Shown here: piece after piece, positions 33,690 through 35,825 of the stretch | Layout: every line of letters starts with the position of its first letter | Numbering within the stretch: the stretch's first letter is position 1 | Assembly (NCBI GenBank): GCA_021735285.1 | Contig: JAIPHI010000002.1 | Location: 1 to 35,825 of the forward strand | Direction: 5' to 3' | DNA from: Fidelibacterota bacterium | Lineage (GTDB): Bacteria > Fidelibacterota > UBA2242 > JAFGTP01 | DNA: 35,825 nucleotides | Position numbers and translations under genes: made by a program | The notes under the pieces: generated by a model | The model's database searches: none | What the model saw: the letters and a program-made list of their open reading frames with translations, nothing else | Told to the model about the DNA's origin: nothing

Positions 33690-35645
33690 ATGAGAAAAAT
33701 TTTAGTCGTTTTGTTAGTTGTTGTTTTAGTAGGATGTACTAAAAAGGATGGTCCTGTTGGTGATTATTCGATATCTACGATCGATCAGGAAAAAGTCGAG
33801 ATCACTGACGGTCTTTGGGAAGACCGAATTTCAGTAGTTCAGAACAAAACTATACCCTATGGATTTAGGAAGTGCGAAGAGAAGGGGAGAATGGATAATT
33901 TTCTAATCGCCGGTGGAAAAATGGAAGGTCCGGTTAAAGGCAAGATGCCTTTTGATGATACAGATCCGTACAAGGTTATTGAAGGAGCGTCCTATGCTTT
34001 GATGAATGATTATGATCCTGATCTGGATTCCTATCTGGATTCTATAATTAATATCATTTCAATAGGCCAGGAGGAGGATGGATATCTGACAACATGGAAG
34101 ACAATTGATCCGCAGAATTCTCCGGCAGAATGGTGTCCACCCGGTGGAAGATGGGAAAATCTGGACTTCAGTCATGAATTATATAATGCCGGGCATCTGT
34201 ATCATGCAGCTGCCGCTCATTATCAGGCTACAGGAAAAAAGAGTTTACTTAATATAGCTACGAAAAATGCAGATTTGATTAATCAGGTTTTTGGTCCCGA
34301 AAAATTGACAATTCCACCCGGTCATCAAATTATTGAGACGGGCCTGATCCGTTTATACAACATTACTCAAAAACAAGAATATTTGGACCTGGCTAAATAT
34401 TTTCTGGAATTGCGAGGAGATTCAACAACTCACGAACTTTACGGCCCCTATTCTCAGGACCATAAACCGGTTGTGGAACAGGATGAAGCCGTAGGCCATG
34501 CTGTGCGGGCTGTCTATATGTATGATGCAATGACTGATATTGCAGCTATGGATGAAGATCCGGAATATAAAGAGGCGGTCCATGATATTTGGAATAATAT
34601 TGTCAATAAAAAACTGCATCTGACGGGAGGAATTGGAGCCCGGCACGAAGGGGAATCTTTTGGTGATAATTATGAACTGCCAAATCTGACTGCCTATTGT
34701 GAAACCTGTGCTGCCATTGGGCTTGCTATCTGGAATAATAAGATGTTTTGCTTAACCGGGGATGCAAAGTATATTGATATTCTGGAAAGAAGTCTATATA
34801 ATGGATTGATTTCGGGATTAGCATTGGAAGGGACTAAATTCTTTTATCCCAATCCACTCGAAGCGGATGGTGAGTACAAATTTAATAAAGGTGCTATAAC
34901 CCGGAAGGAATGGTTCGATTGCTCGTGTTGTCCTACTAATTTAATGCGTTTCATGCCTTCTATTCCTAAATATATTTATGCCAGGGAGGGCAAAACTCTT
35001 TTTGTCAATTTATTTATTCCCAATCATACTGAAATATCCCTCGATAATACGCCGGTCACTATCACCCAAAAAACAGAATATCCCTGGGAAGGGGAAGTAA
35101 ATATAAATATTCAAACGGAAGAAGCAGTAAAATTTACTATGAAGGTACGAATACCGGGTTGGTCTAGAAATCAACCGGTTCCCGGCGACCTCTATCATTA
35201 CAAGCAGGAGTATAGTGGCTCACCGAAGATCATGGTAAATGGTGAAGAAGTATCACATTTCCTGGAGAATGGTTATTTTACTATCGACAGAAGCTGGGAA
35301 AGCGGCGATCAAGTAACTGTTGATTTCCCCATGCCTGTGCGGCAGGTAATTGCCAATCAGAAGGTAAAAGCCGATCGTGACAAATTAGCTTTTGAGCGCG
35401 GACCAGTTGTCTATTGTGCTGAAGAAGTCGATAACTCCGGGAATGTATTTGATTTTCGTATTCCTGAAAAACCTGTATTGCAATCTCAGTTTCAGCCTGG
35501 TCTTTTAAGAGGTCTCAATGTGATAACTGCGGAATTGCCGGTTGTTGATAAGAAATCTGATAAGGTAGATTTTACTGCCATACCCTATTACTCCTGGTCA
35601 AATCGGACTCCTGGTAAAATGCGGGTCTGGTTTCCAAAGTATTAA
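33690..35645 (+). CDS. GH127-type (DUF1680) lipoprotein, beta-L-arabinofuranosidase-like
   Basis: This 651-residue protein has a lipoprotein signal peptide with lipobox LVGC (Cys16), so it is probably lipidated and held at the cell surface or in the periplasm. The body matches the DUF1680/GH127 family: an alpha/alpha-barrel and a C-terminal beta domain. The zinc-thiolate site known from the Bifidobacterium enzyme HypBA1 is present as ETC (E338, C340) and CSCC (C413, C414). EQDEAVGHAVRA and GGIGARHEGESFGDNYELPN are further family blocks. It likely removes L-arabinofuranose or a related sugar from glycans; specificity within GH127-like groups is uncertain. The second of two adjacent ATGs is better spaced from GGGGG. 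No other carbohydrate genes are adjacent. Confidence 0.88.
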   Translation: MRKILVVLLVVVLVGCTKKDGPVGDYSISTIDQEKVEITDGLWEDRISVVQNKTIPYGFRKCEEKGRMDNFLIAGGKMEGPVKGKMPFDDTDPYKVIEGASYALMNDYDPDLDSYLDSIINIISIGQEEDGYLTTWKTIDPQNSPAEWCPPGGRWENLDFSHELYNAGHLYHAAAAHYQATGKKSLLNIATKNADLINQVFGPEKLTIPPGHQIIETGLIRLYNITQKQEYLDLAKYFLELRGDSTTHELYGPYSQDHKPVVEQDEAVGHAVRAVYMYDAMTDIAAMDEDPEYKEAVHDIWNNIVNKKLHLTGGIGARHEGESFGDNYELPNLTAYCETCAAIGLAIWNNKMFCLTGDAKYIDILERSLYNGLISGLALEGTKFFYPNPLEADGEYKFNKGAITRKEWFDCSCCPTNLMRFMPSIPKYIYAREGKTLFVNLFIPNHTEISLDNTPVTITQKTEYPWEGEVNINIQTEEAVKFTMKVRIPGWSRNQPVPGDLYHYKQEYSGSPKIMVNGEEVSHFLENGYFTIDRSWESGDQVTVDFPMPVRQVIANQKVKADRDKLAFERGPVVYCAEEVDNSGNVFDFRIPEKPVLQSQFQPGLLRGLNVITAELPVVDKKSDKVDFTAIPYYSWSNRTPGKMRVWFPKY

Positions 35646-35662
35646 AATAAAAACCTTGCAAA

Positions 35663-35705
35663 GGAATAACCTTGCGAAGGTTCCAAAACCTTCGCAAGTT
35701 ATTCC
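35663..35705. repeat. Long near-perfect hairpin downstream of the GH127-type gene
   Basis: GGAATAACCTTGCGAAGGTT (35663-35682) pairs with the arm at 35687-35705 over 19 base pairs, with one bulged C and a loop CCAA. A degenerate copy of part of the arm (ACCTTGCAAAGG) lies just upstream at 35653-35664. It starts 18 bases past the stop codon, so it may stop transcription or protect the mRNA end. No T-tract follows, which favours a dispersed REP-like element. Confidence 0.65.
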
Positions 35706-35748
35706 GGTCAAAGTCAAATATTATTTTCAATAAATTCCATATTTTTAT

Positions 35749-35776
35749 TTGACATTAGATTTATCTTTTTTATCTT
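35749..35776 (+). promoter_or_regulatory. Candidate sigma-70-type promoter
   Basis: TTGACA (35749-35754) is followed after 16 bases by TATCTT (35771-35776). The predicted transcript would begin about 15-20 bases before the ATG at 35800. The -35 box is perfect; the -10 box matches at four of six positions. Confidence 0.4.
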
Positions 35777-35799
35777 ATTTTTAGAAAAGGGCAGATCAG

Positions 35800-35825
35800 A
35801 TGAACCCGCACTTGATGTTAAAGCA
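35800..35825 (+). CDS. Possible start of a gene cut by the right edge
   Basis: ATG at 35800 opens a frame reading MNPHLMLK before the window ends. It has a weak AAGGG about nine bases upstream and the candidate promoter at 35749. Only eight complete codons are visible, so neither the gene nor its product can be confirmed. Confidence 0.3.

Noticed and set aside
1..35825. tRNA genes, insertion sequences, prophage, toxin-antitoxin or restriction genes
   Set aside because: I looked through the intergenic stretches and the translated frames and saw no cloverleaf, transposase, integrase or defence signature.

Overview
This 35.8-kb AT-rich window is an ordinary bacterial chromosome segment, mostly housekeeping and cell-envelope genes packed into short operons. 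There is no phage, complete insertion sequence, CRISPR array, tRNA or rRNA that I can see. The gene families point to the FCB superphylum (Bacteroidota and relatives): a GldA/GldF/GldG-type ABC exporter with a DUF4340 partner, a DUF5687-type permease, DUF4159 and DUF4175 proteins, and HQLGTP-type histidine kinases. Most genes have clear Shine-Dalgarno sequences (GGAGG and variants). Classical Bacteroidia largely lack these, so a non-Bacteroidia FCB lineage (Marinimicrobia, Calditrichota, Cloacimonadota or Ignavibacteria-like) is my inference. I cannot name the phylum from sequence alone.

Layout. 1-1876 (-): DUF5687-type permease and the start of its ABC ATPase. 2045-6121 (-): an NAD-dependent epimerase with a TTG start, a four-hairpin intergenic element, hisS, a zinc-ribbon/DUF2007-like protein and an orphan sensor kinase. 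6313-10166 (-): a four-gene Gld-type ABC operon ending in a strong terminator. 10560-13414 (-): lgt, a nitroreductase, a membrane-anchored EEP-fold protein that has lost its catalytic residues, and a YjbQ-family protein. 13476-20745 (-): a tightly coupled envelope module of DUF4159, a large DUF4175 coiled-coil membrane protein, a TPR protein and a secreted GATase-like protein. 20867-21139 (+): a decayed alpha/beta-hydrolase tail. 21218-22917 (-): DUF2953, GerW/YtfJ and Crp-family regulator genes. 23014-25297: rpsT (+) and htpG (-) converging on two terminators. 25680-27335 (+): ATP-dependent PEP carboxykinase. 27372-29348 (-): mtnA and a PfkB kinase. 29444-32968 (+): Nudix hydrolase, mnmA, panB and panC. 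33690-35645 (+): a GH127-type lipoprotein, followed by a long hairpin and what looks like the promoter and first codons of another gene.

How the genes fit together. The recognisable metabolism is pantothenate synthesis (panB, panC), methylthioadenosine salvage (mtnA with an unassigned sugar or nucleoside kinase), gluconeogenesis (pckA) and tRNA charging and modification (hisS, mnmA). The envelope genes (lgt, Gld-type exporter, DUF5687 transporter, DUF4159/DUF4175 module, GH127 lipoprotein) describe a Gram-negative-type surface. The least explained parts are the DUF4159-DUF4175-TPR-GATase-like operon, the EEP-fold pseudoenzyme and the structured intergenic repeats near 3.1, 33.1 and 35.7 kb. 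I found no clearly new defence or mobile system.
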